Assembly (NCBI RefSeq): GCF_014638995.1
Contig: NZ_BMFR01000012.1
Location: forward strand, 36,891 to 100,890
DNA: 64,000 bases
Reading direction: 5' to 3'
Source of the DNA: Virgibacillus oceani
GTDB lineage: Bacteria; Bacillota; Bacilli; Bacillales; Amphibacillaceae
This document shows positions 32,775 to 41,908 of the stretch, in pieces. The first letter of the stretch is position 1, and each line of letters starts with the position of its first letter. The notes under the pieces are model-generated. The model ran no database searches. It had not been told where the DNA came from and saw only the letters and a program-made list of their open reading frames with translations. The translations under genes and the position numbers were made by a program.

Positions 32775-33284
32775 TTGGGACCAACGTTTTTATCCCCGGA
32801 AAACATGAATCAATATGTGAAAGAAATAAACCCTAATGCTGCTAGGTTAGGAAGCTATTATGCGACGCTGGGTGAATTTTACGGGATTAGAGGGGACATT
32901 GCTTTTGCCCAAGCAATGCATGAAACGGATTATCTTAGGTTTACGGGCGTAGTGAAGCCAGAGCAGAACAATTTTTGCGGGCTAGGTGCAACTGGTCCAG
33001 ACAATCCCGGTGCAAGTTTTGCAACACCAGAAGAAGGCGTACGTGCACACATGCAGCATCTTTTTGCATATGCTTCCACTAATCCACTGCCAGCTGATTA
33101 TCCTAAAATTGATCCTCGTTTTGATTTAGTTACGAGAGGTTCCGCCACTGAATGGATTGGATTAAATGGAAAATGGGCTGTTCCTGGAAGCAACTATGGG
33201 CAGTCGATATTGAATCTATATGAAAGAATGGTTGAATCTACTTTACAAAAGTTAGAGCAAATCTTGCAGGATATACAAGTATAA
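32775..33284 (+). CDS. Glucosaminidase-domain cell-wall hydrolase
   Basis: A 169-residue protein consisting almost only of a GH73-like glucosaminidase domain (GDIAFAQAMHETDYLRF with probable catalytic Glu; NNFCGLGATGPDNPG; EGVRAHMQHLFAYA). It would cleave the GlcNAc-MurNAc bond of peptidoglycan. No signal peptide is present, matching its CwlC-like neighbour and suggesting action on mother-cell lysis. Start TTG with GGAGGGG upstream. Family assignment is good, role inferred from context. Confidence 0.75.
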   Translation: MGPTFLSPENMNQYVKEINPNAARLGSYYATLGEFYGIRGDIAFAQAMHETDYLRFTGVVKPEQNNFCGLGATGPDNPGASFATPEEGVRAHMQHLFAYASTNPLPADYPKIDPRFDLVTRGSATEWIGLNGKWAVPGSNYGQSILNLYERMVESTLQKLEQILQDIQV

Positions 33285-33403
33285 CCTATTAATCTACCTG
33301 GTTTTAAGCCTCTTTTAACTATTATTGCGCCAATTAATTACTACTCTTTTAGAAATATACGTAAGCTATCTTGTCACGTAAATTCTAAGAGAGGAAGAAA
33401 AAT

Positions 33404-34687
33404 ATGCTAGGGTTTTCTGTTATTCAATTGGTTCGGCGAATGGGGAATAAACTAGATAAGAACGTCCGCCGGGAGCTCGTTCATTTTTATCACCCTTTTC
33501 GTTCCGTACCATGCTTTTTGCATCGACCATTAGAGTTTGTAAGGAAAAAGGTTAAAAGGCTGCCGCTAATCATTGAATTTGAGCAGGATTGTTTTGCACA
33601 TGGAATGAATGACGTTAAGGATATGAAACGCCGTAACCTTCATCAATACCCATCCATCGGCTGTTGTTCTGCCAAACTATCAGTTAAAAAGATAGAGTAT
33701 CTACTAGACAACTGTAACCACATCAAAAAGGTATATTATGATAGAAAAGTTACAGCATTGCTGGATACTGCTACACCGTCGATTAAATCTGATCAGTTAA
33801 AACAGTCTGGATTAACTGGAAAGGATGTAACTATTGCCGTGATCGACACAGGTATATACCCGCATATTGACTTAGCAGGGCGGATTACGGGATTTAAAGA
33901 TTTTGTTAAAAACAAGACAGAGCCTTATGATGATAATGGACATGGTACGCATTGTGCAGGAGATGCGGCAGGTAATGGTTCTGCATCTGGCGGGAAATAT
34001 CAAGGACCAGCTAGTGATGCGAATTTGGTAGGCGTTAAAGTGCTCAATAAAATGGGATCTGGTTCACTTTCTACAGTTATTGCTGGAGTTGACTGGTGTA
34101 TTCAGAATCAATCGAAACTCAATATTAATGTCCTGTCGCTGTCTTTAGGATCAGAAGCGCAGCAATCTGCTAAAGATGATCCTGTTGTTAGGGCTGTTGA
34201 GGAGGCATGGAATAGGGGAATCGTTGTATGTGTTGCTGCAGGGAATTCCGGACCATCACCGTCAACAATTGCCAGCCCTGGAATAAGTCCCAAAGTTATT
34301 ACGGTAGGCGCTGCAAATGATAATAATACAGTTACTCGTTCAGATGACACGGTAGCAGAATTCTCTAGCCGCGGTCCAACTATCGATGGATTAACTAAAC
34401 CAGATCTGTTAACACCAGGTGTGAATATTATATCTTTACGCTCTCCGGGGTCTTTCCTCGATAAAACAAATGCAGGGGCACGTATCGATTCAAACTACTT
34501 CTCCTTATCAGGAACTTCAATGGCAACACCAATCTGCGCAGGTGTTGTTGCACAGCTGCTCCAGTATCAACCGAATTTTTCCCCAGAACAGGTCAAGGAA
34601 AAACTCATTGACGCTTGTGAAGATATAGGACAACCTCCCAATGTTCAAGGAAACGGCTATTTAAATGCTGCAAAATTAGTGAATTAA
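33404..34687 (+). CDS. aprX: AprX-like subtilisin-family serine protease
   Basis: A 427-residue S8 peptidase without a signal peptide, like the cytoplasmic or sporulation-linked AprX. The catalytic triad is Asp148 in AVIDTGIYP, His180 in GHGTHCAG and Ser in SGTSMATP (about 369), with the oxyanion Asn in AAGNSGPSPSTIASPG. The N-terminal 125 residues form an AprX-type prodomain. The start has a GAGAGGAAG site. It probably degrades intracellular proteins late in growth; partner genes are cell-wall hydrolases. Confidence 0.88.
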   Translation: MLGFSVIQLVRRMGNKLDKNVRRELVHFYHPFRSVPCFLHRPLEFVRKKVKRLPLIIEFEQDCFAHGMNDVKDMKRRNLHQYPSIGCCSAKLSVKKIEYLLDNCNHIKKVYYDRKVTALLDTATPSIKSDQLKQSGLTGKDVTIAVIDTGIYPHIDLAGRITGFKDFVKNKTEPYDDNGHGTHCAGDAAGNGSASGGKYQGPASDANLVGVKVLNKMGSGSLSTVIAGVDWCIQNQSKLNINVLSLSLGSEAQQSAKDDPVVRAVEEAWNRGIVVCVAAGNSGPSPSTIASPGISPKVITVGAANDNNTVTRSDDTVAEFSSRGPTIDGLTKPDLLTPGVNIISLRSPGSFLDKTNAGARIDSNYFSLSGTSMATPICAGVVAQLLQYQPNFSPEQVKEKLIDACEDIGQPPNVQGNGYLNAAKLVN

Positions 34688-34696
34688 ATTTAAAAT

Positions 34697-34723
34697 ATCA
34701 AGCCAACGTTATGTTGGCTTGAT
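34697..34723 (+). terminator. Terminator-like hairpin after aprX
   Basis: ATCAAGCCAAC and GTTGGCTTGAT form a perfect 11-bp stem with a 5-base loop; downstream T run weak. Confidence 0.7.
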
Positions 34724-34864
34724 GTTACTTGCTGCTGCTGTCTATAAACAATCCTAAATACCTATTGATTAGATAAGTCTATTTTACTGTTTTATGTAAA
34801 TGGCTATTACAATAGTATCAATTTACAAAATGTTTACAAAAAACCAATTGTCTCAGCTATTCCA

Positions 34865-34908
34865 GTGTGCCATATTAATAGTGTGTCATATTCAAATTAT
34901 GTCATATT
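34865..34908 (+). promoter_or_regulatory. Three CATATT direct repeats upstream of the nuclease gene
   Basis: GTGTGCCATATT, GTGTGTCATATT and TTATGTCATATT occur with CATATT at 34871, 34887 and 34903, a spacing of exactly 16 bases. They lie 20-60 bases before the giant nuclease/nucleotidase gene. They look like a repeated operator or activator site, but the protein is unknown. Confidence 0.45.
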
Positions 34909-34927
34909 AATTAACTAGGAGGGTACT

Positions 34928-37900
34928 ATGAAGAAATCGACTGTTAGGAAAGTGCTGAACCTATTTCTTATTTTCACGCTCGTGTTTATGAACTATTCTA
35001 TGATTCTTGTAAATGCGGAAAGTAATGAAGTAGCAGCTAGGGACTTATTTATTTCGGAATACGTTGAAGGCAGCTCGTATAACAAAGCAATCGAGATTTA
35101 TAATGGTACAGGAGATTTAGTAGATTTATCGAATTATACATTAGAATTGTATAGTAATGGGGCAATGGAACCAAGTCAATCTGTGACACTATCCGGTACG
35201 TTGGAGCATAATGATGTATATGTCATTTCCCATCAAAGTGCTGATCCGGAAATTATGGCTGAGACCGATTTGGAAAACTCTGCTGTTGTTAATTTTAATG
35301 GTGATGATGTAGTTGTTTTGCAGAAGAACAATGAAGCGATTGATGTGTTAGGTGAAATTGGCACGAATAGTGATTTTGCTAAAGACGTTACATTAGTAAG
35401 AGATCCTTCTGTCACCAGTGCTAGTGAAACATATGATGATGCAGAATGGATTGAATATGCTAAAGACACATTCGCATATCTTGGTAATCACACGATGGAT
35501 GGTGCAGGTGGAGAAGATCCGCCAGAAGAACCGGGTGAACCCGGCGAGGAATATCTAATAAGTGATGCCCGCGATTTGAGTGACGGTACAGCTGTAACTG
35601 TAGAGGGAATTGTCACAGTAAATAACAATGCAATCAGTAATGGCGCGCAATTCACGACATACATACAAGATGAGACAGGCGGCATTAATCTTTTTGCATT
35701 CGAACAAGGGGATATACCTGATTTAAAAAAAGGGGATAAGGTAAAGGTTTCTGGTGTATTAGATTCCTATAATGGTTTAAAAGAAATTGTACCGTCCTCG
35801 ATTGAGATAGTGGCGGAAGAGCAAGCACTGCCGGAAGTACGGACGATTACACTTCAAGACCTCCAGGATCCTGCAATTGCGGAGTCCTACGAAGGTGAAT
35901 TGGTACAGGTTACAGGTTTTATCAACGATATCCCTGGAAGCCCAGCTGGCGGCGGCTACAATGTATCATTAATTGATGCAGATTTTAATGGAACGACACT
36001 TCGCGTAATGGAAAATGCACTTGATATTTCACTAATTGAAGAAAATAAATGGTATGACGTTACCGCTATCGTCAGTCAATATAATACTTATCAGTTAATC
36101 CCGACGGAACAAGCTGACATTCAATTAGCTGACGAACAGCCTGACCCGCCATCTGCGGCAGGGGTTTATGAATCTACTGTTAAAAGTGTTACAGACGGTG
36201 ATACGATTCATTTAGAGACACCGGTTTTAGGTGGGACAAAAGTACGTTTCTTAAATATGGATACTGCTGAAACGTATACAGCACATAATGATGATCCTGC
36301 AAGAGATGAAATAAATGCAAATCAAAAAGCTTTTGGCGAGGTAGCAAAGGAATATATGAATGAGCTTCTCCAGCCTGGTGATGAGGTATTAGTAAAAATT
36401 GGGGAAGAGCCTACTGATGATTATGGCAGATTGCTGGCCGAGGTTATTCGTAAAGAAGATAATTTAAATGTAAACCTTGAAATGGTAAGGCAAGGACTTG
36501 CGGTGACTTATTTTATCGCACCATTCGATAAGGAAGTATATCCTACTTATCAAAATGTGGTCAAACAAGCAAAGAATGCCGGACTTGGGATTTGGAATCC
36601 GGAAGATCCGTTACTCGAGCTTCCATTTGAATTCCGGGCAAATGATGATCAAAAAGGTTTTTCAAAATATGTTGGAAATTCCGATACGATGAAATATGTT
36701 TTGCCAGATGACTGGGCTGATGTGCCAGTAGAAAATAGAGCATTTTTCTGGGATGAACAAACAGCACAGGACTACGGCTATACGTATGTTGGTGATGACG
36801 GGTCTGATGAAGGCAATTTGCAGGTACAGCTTTTGAGTATGAACGATCTACATGGGAAAATTGACCAGCAATATGAGCTAGATCCGGATGGTGATGGAAC
36901 GTTTGGTACGTATGGAAAAATGGATTATACTGCCGGTGCGATTAAAGCCCGAGAGGAAACAAATCCAAATACGTTAATTGTGCATGCTGGTGATATGATT
37001 GGTGGAAGCTCACCGGTATCAGGCTTGCTACAGGATGAACCAACTGTTGAAATTATGGAAGAAATCGGGTTTGACGTCGGTACGGTAGGAAATCATGAAT
37101 TTGATGAAGGTACGGATGAATTGTTACGCATGGTTAATGGTGGAGAGCATCCGAATGGAACTGAAGGTTATGACGGAATGGATTTCCCGCTGCTATGTGC
37201 AAATTGCGTATATAAAGATACGGGTGATACGTTCCTGCCTCCGTATTATGTGGAAGAAGTAGATGGCGTGGATATAGGCTTTGTCGGCGTTATCACACAG
37301 GAAGCAGCTGGAATGGTTATGCCCGCTGGAATTCAGGATATTGCGTTTACGAATGCCGCCAATGCTGTGAATGAATCTGTTGCAGAGCTTAAACAACAGG
37401 GTGTTGAAGCTATTGTTTTATTGGCACACATTCCAGGTGAACAGAATGGGGATGCGGTGACAGGTCAGGCAGCAGATTTAGCGAATGCTGTTGATGATGA
37501 AGTCGATGTAATTTTTTCCGCCCATAACCATGTCGTTAATGATGGAATTGTTGATAACAAACTTATTGTTCAAGCATCCGAATATGGAAAAGCTTTTGCC
37601 GATGTCGATTTAGAGATTGACCGTGCAACTGGTGATATTGTGAAAAAAGAAGCGGAAGTGGTGTTTGTCGATCAGGCTCAAGTAACGCCAGACCCAGCTG
37701 TGACAGCAATTTTAGACAAATATGCTGAGCAAATTGCGCCGATTATGAATGAAGTTTTAGGCTACAATGCAACCGATTTGACTGGTGATTATTCCAATGA
37801 TGGTGATCATGGGCTAGGCAATTTGCTTGCGGATGGTATGAATTATGCAATGAACAGTGATTTTGCCATGATGAATGGTGGAGGAATTCGGGATGACTTA

Positions 37901-38605
37901 CTTGCAGGTGAAGTAACGTGGGGCGATTTGTACAACATTCAGCCTTTCGGAAATACATTGATGATGTTTGAAATTAAGGGTGCTGACCTTTATCCAATAA
38001 TTGAAGCACAACTTTCTCCTGTGTATGGACCAGATTATAGTATAAGCGGATTTCATTATAAGTGGGATCCGGATACAGGGAAGGTTGTTGAAGTGACATT
38101 CCCGGATGGTTCACCAATTGATATGGATAAAACATATACACTTACGGTGAATAACTATATGGGAACATCAACTGGTGAAAAATATGCGCCGATTGGTGAA
38201 CTAGGTAAAAATCCTATAATGGGACCATCCGATTTAGATGCTACAGTAGACTTTGTGGAAAGCTTGAACAGTTCTGAAGCAAATCCTATTGAATATGGAC
38301 CAGAAGGACGTATAACACAAGGCACTGCTGAAGAAGAGCAGCCAGTAGTAGAAATTGAGCCAAAGAAAAACAATGGCAGGGCTACGGTTCATACAAAGGA
38401 TTTGAAAGCACTTGACGATGGTGTACGTGTTGTTATTAATATCTACAACGAGAAGAAACCAAGGTCGTTGCTGCTAAACAAAAAACAGGTAGATATTTTG
38501 AAAAGAAAAGACGTGACATTAGTTGTGACAAATGGTGAGATTTCTAAAACATTTGTGATGCGGGATGTTACGGATAAAGTGTTGAAGGTTAGTTTGGAAG
38601 AATAG
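34928..38605 (+). CDS. Extracellular nuclease/5'-nucleotidase, YhcR-like
   Basis: A 1225-residue secreted protein. Order: signal peptide (about 1-30); lamin-tail-like domain (about 38-150, ARDLFISEYVEG...); Pro/Glu linker; one or two OB-fold segments (about 208-400); a staphylococcal-nuclease-like domain (about 413-560) with VKSVTDGDTIHLETPVLGGT and DDYGRLLAEV; a calcineurin-like phosphatase domain (about 635-890) with MNDLHGKI, HAGDMIGGS, GNHEFDEG and AHNHV; and a 5'-nucleotidase C-terminal domain (about 930-1110). YhcR of B. subtilis has the same nuclease-plus-nucleotidase plan and would release phosphate and nucleosides from DNA or RNA. Unlike YhcR I see no LPxTG-type sortase signal or C-terminal membrane anchor. 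GGAGGG precedes the ATG. Confidence 0.85.
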   Translation: MKKSTVRKVLNLFLIFTLVFMNYSMILVNAESNEVAARDLFISEYVEGSSYNKAIEIYNGTGDLVDLSNYTLELYSNGAMEPSQSVTLSGTLEHNDVYVISHQSADPEIMAETDLENSAVVNFNGDDVVVLQKNNEAIDVLGEIGTNSDFAKDVTLVRDPSVTSASETYDDAEWIEYAKDTFAYLGNHTMDGAGGEDPPEEPGEPGEEYLISDARDLSDGTAVTVEGIVTVNNNAISNGAQFTTYIQDETGGINLFAFEQGDIPDLKKGDKVKVSGVLDSYNGLKEIVPSSIEIVAEEQALPEVRTITLQDLQDPAIAESYEGELVQVTGFINDIPGSPAGGGYNVSLIDADFNGTTLRVMENALDISLIEENKWYDVTAIVSQYNTYQLIPTEQADIQLADEQPDPPSAAGVYESTVKSVTDGDTIHLETPVLGGTKVRFLNMDTAETYTAHNDDPARDEINANQKAFGEVAKEYMNELLQPGDEVLVKIGEEPTDDYGRLLAEVIRKEDNLNVNLEMVRQGLAVTYFIAPFDKEVYPTYQNVVKQAKNAGLGIWNPEDPLLELPFEFRANDDQKGFSKYVGNSDTMKYVLPDDWADVPVENRAFFWDEQTAQDYGYTYVGDDGSDEGNLQVQLLSMNDLHGKIDQQYELDPDGDGTFGTYGKMDYTAGAIKAREETNPNTLIVHAGDMIGGSSPVSGLLQDEPTVEIMEEIGFDVGTVGNHEFDEGTDELLRMVNGGEHPNGTEGYDGMDFPLLCANCVYKDTGDTFLPPYYVEEVDGVDIGFVGVITQEAAGMVMPAGIQDIAFTNAANAVNESVAELKQQGVEAIVLLAHIPGEQNGDAVTGQAADLANAVDDEVDVIFSAHNHVVNDGIVDNKLIVQASEYGKAFADVDLEIDRATGDIVKKEAEVVFVDQAQVTPDPAVTAILDKYAEQIAPIMNEVLGYNATDLTGDYSNDGDHGLGNLLADGMNYAMNSDFAMMNGGGIRDDLLAGEVTWGDLYNIQPFGNTLMMFEIKGADLYPIIEAQLSPVYGPDYSISGFHYKWDPDTGKVVEVTFPDGSPIDMDKTYTLTVNNYMGTSTGEKYAPIGELGKNPIMGPSDLDATVDFVESLNSSEANPIEYGPEGRITQGTAEEEQPVVEIEPKKNNGRATVHTKDLKALDDGVRVVINIYNEKKPRSLLLNKKQVDILKRKDVTLVVTNGEISKTFVMRDVTDKVLKVSLEE

Positions 38606-38614
38606 AAGAATTTG

Positions 38615-38651
38615 AAAAGGGGATTCAGTCAAGTGGCTGGATCCTTTTTTT
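38615..38651 (+). terminator. Terminator after the nuclease gene
   Basis: AAAAGGGGATTCAG pairs imperfectly with CTGGATCCTTTT, followed by a run of seven or more T. Confidence 0.75.
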
Positions 38652-38734
38652 ATGGATTTATTTTTATAAAAATCAAAAAATATAACAATGAAAGTGTATA
38701 ATGGACAAGGAAAGATGGATCATGCACTGCAGGA

Positions 38735-39988
38735 ATGGAAGTAATGGGGGACTTCAAAATGGGGATGCCAGTAATAGAGTTGGAAAAAAATGATGAAATT
38801 CCAAAGCTTTCAAGAAACTATACCGTTTTTAGATTCATCGGCGGAAATCTTATATCCTTTTTTGGTGATCAAATCTATCTGATTGCAATCCCGCTCATTG
38901 TGCTTGCCATAACTGGTTCACCTTTGAGTATGGGAATTGCTGCAGCGTTAGAGCGCCTGCCTGTCCTATTACAACCAATCACCGGGATTCTTTCGGATCG
39001 ATTTAACAGAAAGAATCTGCTGTTGTTATGTGATTTTGGAAGGAGCTTGATTGTTGGATTAATTGGTGGGCTTTTTATAATGGAACAGTTAGAAATGTGG
39101 CAGTTGTATAGTGGAGCATTACTCATAGGATTGTTAAGTCAAATCTACAATACGTCGCAATTTGCATCTGTACCAAGTTTAGTCAGAAGGAAAGATTTGC
39201 ACGTTGTAAATTCAATTAATACGGGTATTTTTAATACAGCTGTTTTAATAGCACCGGGGCTTGGTGGAATTATTATAAGTTTATACAATCCAGGGTATGC
39301 GTTATTAGTGAATAGCCTAAGTTTCTTAATTTCTTTTTTAGCTATTTTGAGTATAACTATTACAATATCTCCTTTAAAAAAAGATAAGAGAAATGTTGTT
39401 GGCGATATTAAAGAAGGTTTCCAGTTTGTTATAAATACGAAGCCGATATTATTTACTAACCTAGCAATGTTAGCATCGGCTTTTGGTACTACACTTTTTC
39501 TTACGATGATGGTTTTTCATCTGAAAGATACAATACAATTAACTACGAATCAAATCGGCTGGTTACTGTCAATAGGAGGAATAGGGGCTATTTGCGGGGC
39601 ACTCGTTACAAATTTTTTAAGAAAACGATTTTCCTATCAACGAATTTTGTTTTTGGCTTCCTTTGCTGGAGGGACGTCTATTGTTTTGTTTAGCTTTGCA
39701 AATACATATGAAGCATTGGTTCTATTGAATGCGATGGGCACTGTAGCTGCTGCCATGATGAATCCCTGTATCGTTACAATTAGGCAAACGTTGACTCCGG
39801 ATTATCTGTTGGGACGTGTACAAGCAACTAGTCGATTTATGACTGGTATACTGCTGCCTTTTGCTGCATTTTTAGCTGGTATAACTGCAGGGGTATTTGG
39901 AACCAATACTACTATTTTAATCGGCGGTGTGATTGCATGTATAGCATCATTTGGGTATTTACATATTTCCCTGACACGTGTTGAATAA
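38735..39988 (+). CDS. MFS transporter (MFS_3/EntS-like type)
   Basis: A protein of up to 417 residues with 12 helices. The TM1 pattern FIGGNLISFFGDQIYLIAIPLIVLAITGS, the loop DRFNRKN after TM2 and the central NSINTGIFNTAVLIAPGLGG are typical of the MFS_3/EntS-like exporters. The start is uncertain: ATGs at 38735, 38744 and 38759 are all in frame, and the GGGGGA run before 38759 is the best ribosome binding site. It overlaps the following gene's longest frame. Substrate unknown. Confidence 0.75.
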   Translation: MEVMGDFKMGMPVIELEKNDEIPKLSRNYTVFRFIGGNLISFFGDQIYLIAIPLIVLAITGSPLSMGIAAALERLPVLLQPITGILSDRFNRKNLLLLCDFGRSLIVGLIGGLFIMEQLEMWQLYSGALLIGLLSQIYNTSQFASVPSLVRRKDLHVVNSINTGIFNTAVLIAPGLGGIIISLYNPGYALLVNSLSFLISFLAILSITITISPLKKDKRNVVGDIKEGFQFVINTKPILFTNLAMLASAFGTTLFLTMMVFHLKDTIQLTTNQIGWLLSIGGIGAICGALVTNFLRKRFSYQRILFLASFAGGTSIVLFSFANTYEALVLLNAMGTVAAAMMNPCIVTIRQTLTPDYLLGRVQATSRFMTGILLPFAAFLAGITAGVFGTNTTILIGGVIACIASFGYLHISLTRVE

Positions 39989-40013
39989 TAGGATTCAAGT
40001 GAGGCAGAAAGCT

Positions 40014-40688
40014 ATGGAAGGGGATCCGAGTGAAGTGAAGGTTAAAATGAGATGGATTTATAAAGGCAAAAAGACGGAAGAAGTTGCGTTTGGATCAGCA
40101 TGGACAACACAGGAGTCAATGGAAGTTTTACTAGCAGACATTGAAAAAACTGGACGTGTAAAGGAATTAGTTATTATAGATGAAATGGGTAATGAATGGA
40201 CCCAGAAGGAATTTAGCAAACTGAAGGAACAGATTGAACAAGAGCCACATGATATCGTTGTATATTTTGATGGAGGTTTTGACCGGCACACAGCTACTGC
40301 CGGGTTGGGTGCAGTTATTTATTATAAAAAGGATAGTGTTCAATACCGTTTACGGGTTAATCAGCAAATAGAAGAAATGGAGACAAATAATGAGGCAGAA
40401 TATGCAGCGTTGCATTTTGCACTGATGCAATTGGAGGAAATGGGCATACATCATCTTCCTTGTACATTTAAGGGAGATGCGCAGGGTGTGTTAAAACAGT
40501 TAGAAGGTTTGTGGCCTTGCTATGAAGAAAACTTAAATGCATGGCTGGATCGTATTGAGGGGAAAATGGGGGAACTGGGAATTCAGCCGAACTGCGAAAT
40601 CATTGGCCGAAACGAAAATAAGGAGGCGGATCGGCTTGCAACGCAGGCATTAAATGGTGTAGAAATTTATAGTGAAAAAGGGATTTAG
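40014..40688 (+). CDS. RNase HI-like protein
   Basis: A protein of about 224 residues with an extra N-terminal domain (about 1-75) and a C-terminal RNase H domain. The catalytic carboxylates are all present: Asp in VVYFDGGF, Glu in TNNEAEYAAL, Asp in FKGDAQGV, and Asp in NENKEADRLAT. It resembles the YpeP/YpdQ proteins of B. subtilis. The start is ambiguous: the longest frame (39978) overlaps the previous gene, ATG at 40014 follows GTGAGG, and the ATG at 40047 follows GAAGG. It might process RNA-DNA hybrids. A GGGATTTAG/CTAAATCCC hairpin lies at its end. Confidence 0.8.
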   Translation: MEGDPSEVKVKMRWIYKGKKTEEVAFGSAWTTQESMEVLLADIEKTGRVKELVIIDEMGNEWTQKEFSKLKEQIEQEPHDIVVYFDGGFDRHTATAGLGAVIYYKKDSVQYRLRVNQQIEEMETNNEAEYAALHFALMQLEEMGIHHLPCTFKGDAQGVLKQLEGLWPCYEENLNAWLDRIEGKMGELGIQPNCEIIGRNENKEADRLATQALNGVEIYSEKGI

Positions 40689-40702
40689 AAATACTAAATC
40701 CC
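40680..40702. terminator. Small hairpin between convergent genes
   Basis: GGGATTTAG and CTAAATCCC (9 bp, 5-base loop) overlap the stop of the RNase H-like gene. Confidence 0.5.
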
Positions 40703-40709
40703 AGCACAT

Positions 40710-41744
40710 TTAAATAATAAAATAGACGATTACCGATAGAAAAACAGAAGTAATTGCCATTGCGATTAGTGGCTTCAATGCCTTCGTCCGCAAATCACTT
40801 AGGCTGACATTTAATCCAAGTCCAACCATTGCAGCAGTCAAAAGCCAGGTTGTAATCATGGAGACTTCATTCATAACACTATCGGGAACAGGAACGGAAT
40901 GACCGAATACATAGCTGCCTAAAATACTTAACGCAATAAACCCAACTAAAAACCATGGGAATTCAATTTTGGCATCGGTTTGCTCAGAGTTTTTATTCTT
41001 ACGTTTCATGATTAAAATAAAGATAAAGCAGAGCGGAACTAGTAAGAATACTCGGCCTAATTTTGCCAGTAAAGCAATTGCCAGCGCATCCTCGCCACCA
41101 GGTGCAGCGGCAAGGGCCACATGGGCAACTTCATGCAAACTGCTTCCTGACCACACACCGTAATCAACTGCCGAAATGGGTAAAAAAGGCATCAAAATCG
41201 TATAACCAATGGCGAATATTGTCCCCATCATTGCGATAATTCCTACACCAATTGCGGTATCTTCATCCTTTGATTTTACAATCGGTGCAACAGCAGCAAT
41301 GGCGGCAGCACCACAAACACCTGTCCCAACTCCTAACAATAAAGAAATCATTTTGTCTGCTTTTAAAATCTTTGCTAACAATACCGTTAAACCGATGGCA
41401 AAAATAATGACTCCAGCATCGCGAATGAGTAATCCGATTCCATCCTGAAGCACGACATCAATATTCAATTTAAGACCATACAATATTATTGCAGCCCGCA
41501 GCAGCCTTTTAGATGAAAATGCTATACCAGACCTAATTGTTTCCGGGTAGCCAAAGAATTGCCTGTAGATGATTGCAATAATAATAGCACACGCTAATTG
41601 TCCAACGTGATCAAATCCAGGTAATAAAGCTAGTAAGTAACCTAATAATGCAATGAAAAAGGTAAAAAGGACTCCACCGACCCATTTTTGAAATGAAGGG
41701 AATTGCATTGGATGTTCTTTCTGTTTTGTATTTGCCGCTGCCAT
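40710..41744 (-). CDS. YeiH/UPF0324 family putative sulfate exporter
   Basis: A 344-residue membrane protein with about ten helices. Conserved elements are GYPETIRSGIAFSSKRLLRAAIILYGLKLN, GVGTGVCGAAAIAAVAPI and EVAHVALAAAPGG. The longest frame starts 23 codons earlier, but an AGGAGGTG site just before the Met of MAAANTKQ supports the shorter start. The YeiH family is paired with LysR regulators and has been linked to sulfur metabolism and taurine/sulfite-related export. A divergent LysR gene lies next to it, as in E. coli yeiH-yeiE. Confidence 0.82.
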   Translation of the reverse strand: MAAANTKQKEHPMQFPSFQKWVGGVLFTFFIALLGYLLALLPGFDHVGQLACAIIIAIIYRQFFGYPETIRSGIAFSSKRLLRAAIILYGLKLNIDVVLQDGIGLLIRDAGVIIFAIGLTVLLAKILKADKMISLLLGVGTGVCGAAAIAAVAPIVKSKDEDTAIGVGIIAMMGTIFAIGYTILMPFLPISAVDYGVWSGSSLHEVAHVALAAAPGGEDALAIALLAKLGRVFLLVPLCFIFILIMKRKNKNSEQTDAKIEFPWFLVGFIALSILGSYVFGHSVPVPDSVMNEVSMITTWLLTAAMVGLGLNVSLSDLRTKALKPLIAMAITSVFLSVIVYFII

Positions 41745-41840
41745 TAAAACACCTCCTATAATTAAGATACTGGAATACTTTCCATAAGAAAAATAAATCA
41801 TTATAATAGTCATGATAAGTAAATGCTATTATAGAATGGA

Positions 41841-41887
41841 GCGGGACTAAGGGACTGACCCCTTGTTCCAGGGACCAACACTTGTCC
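41841..41887. repeat. Degenerate copy of the GGGACA..TGTCCC palindromic repeat
   Basis: The stretch GGGACTAAGGGACTGACCCC and the following CTTGTCCCA repeat the motifs of the perfect palindromes near 54.5 and 59.7 kb but with mismatches. Confidence 0.5.
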
Positions 41888-41908
41888 CAAAAGGTGGGTG
41901 AATGGATA

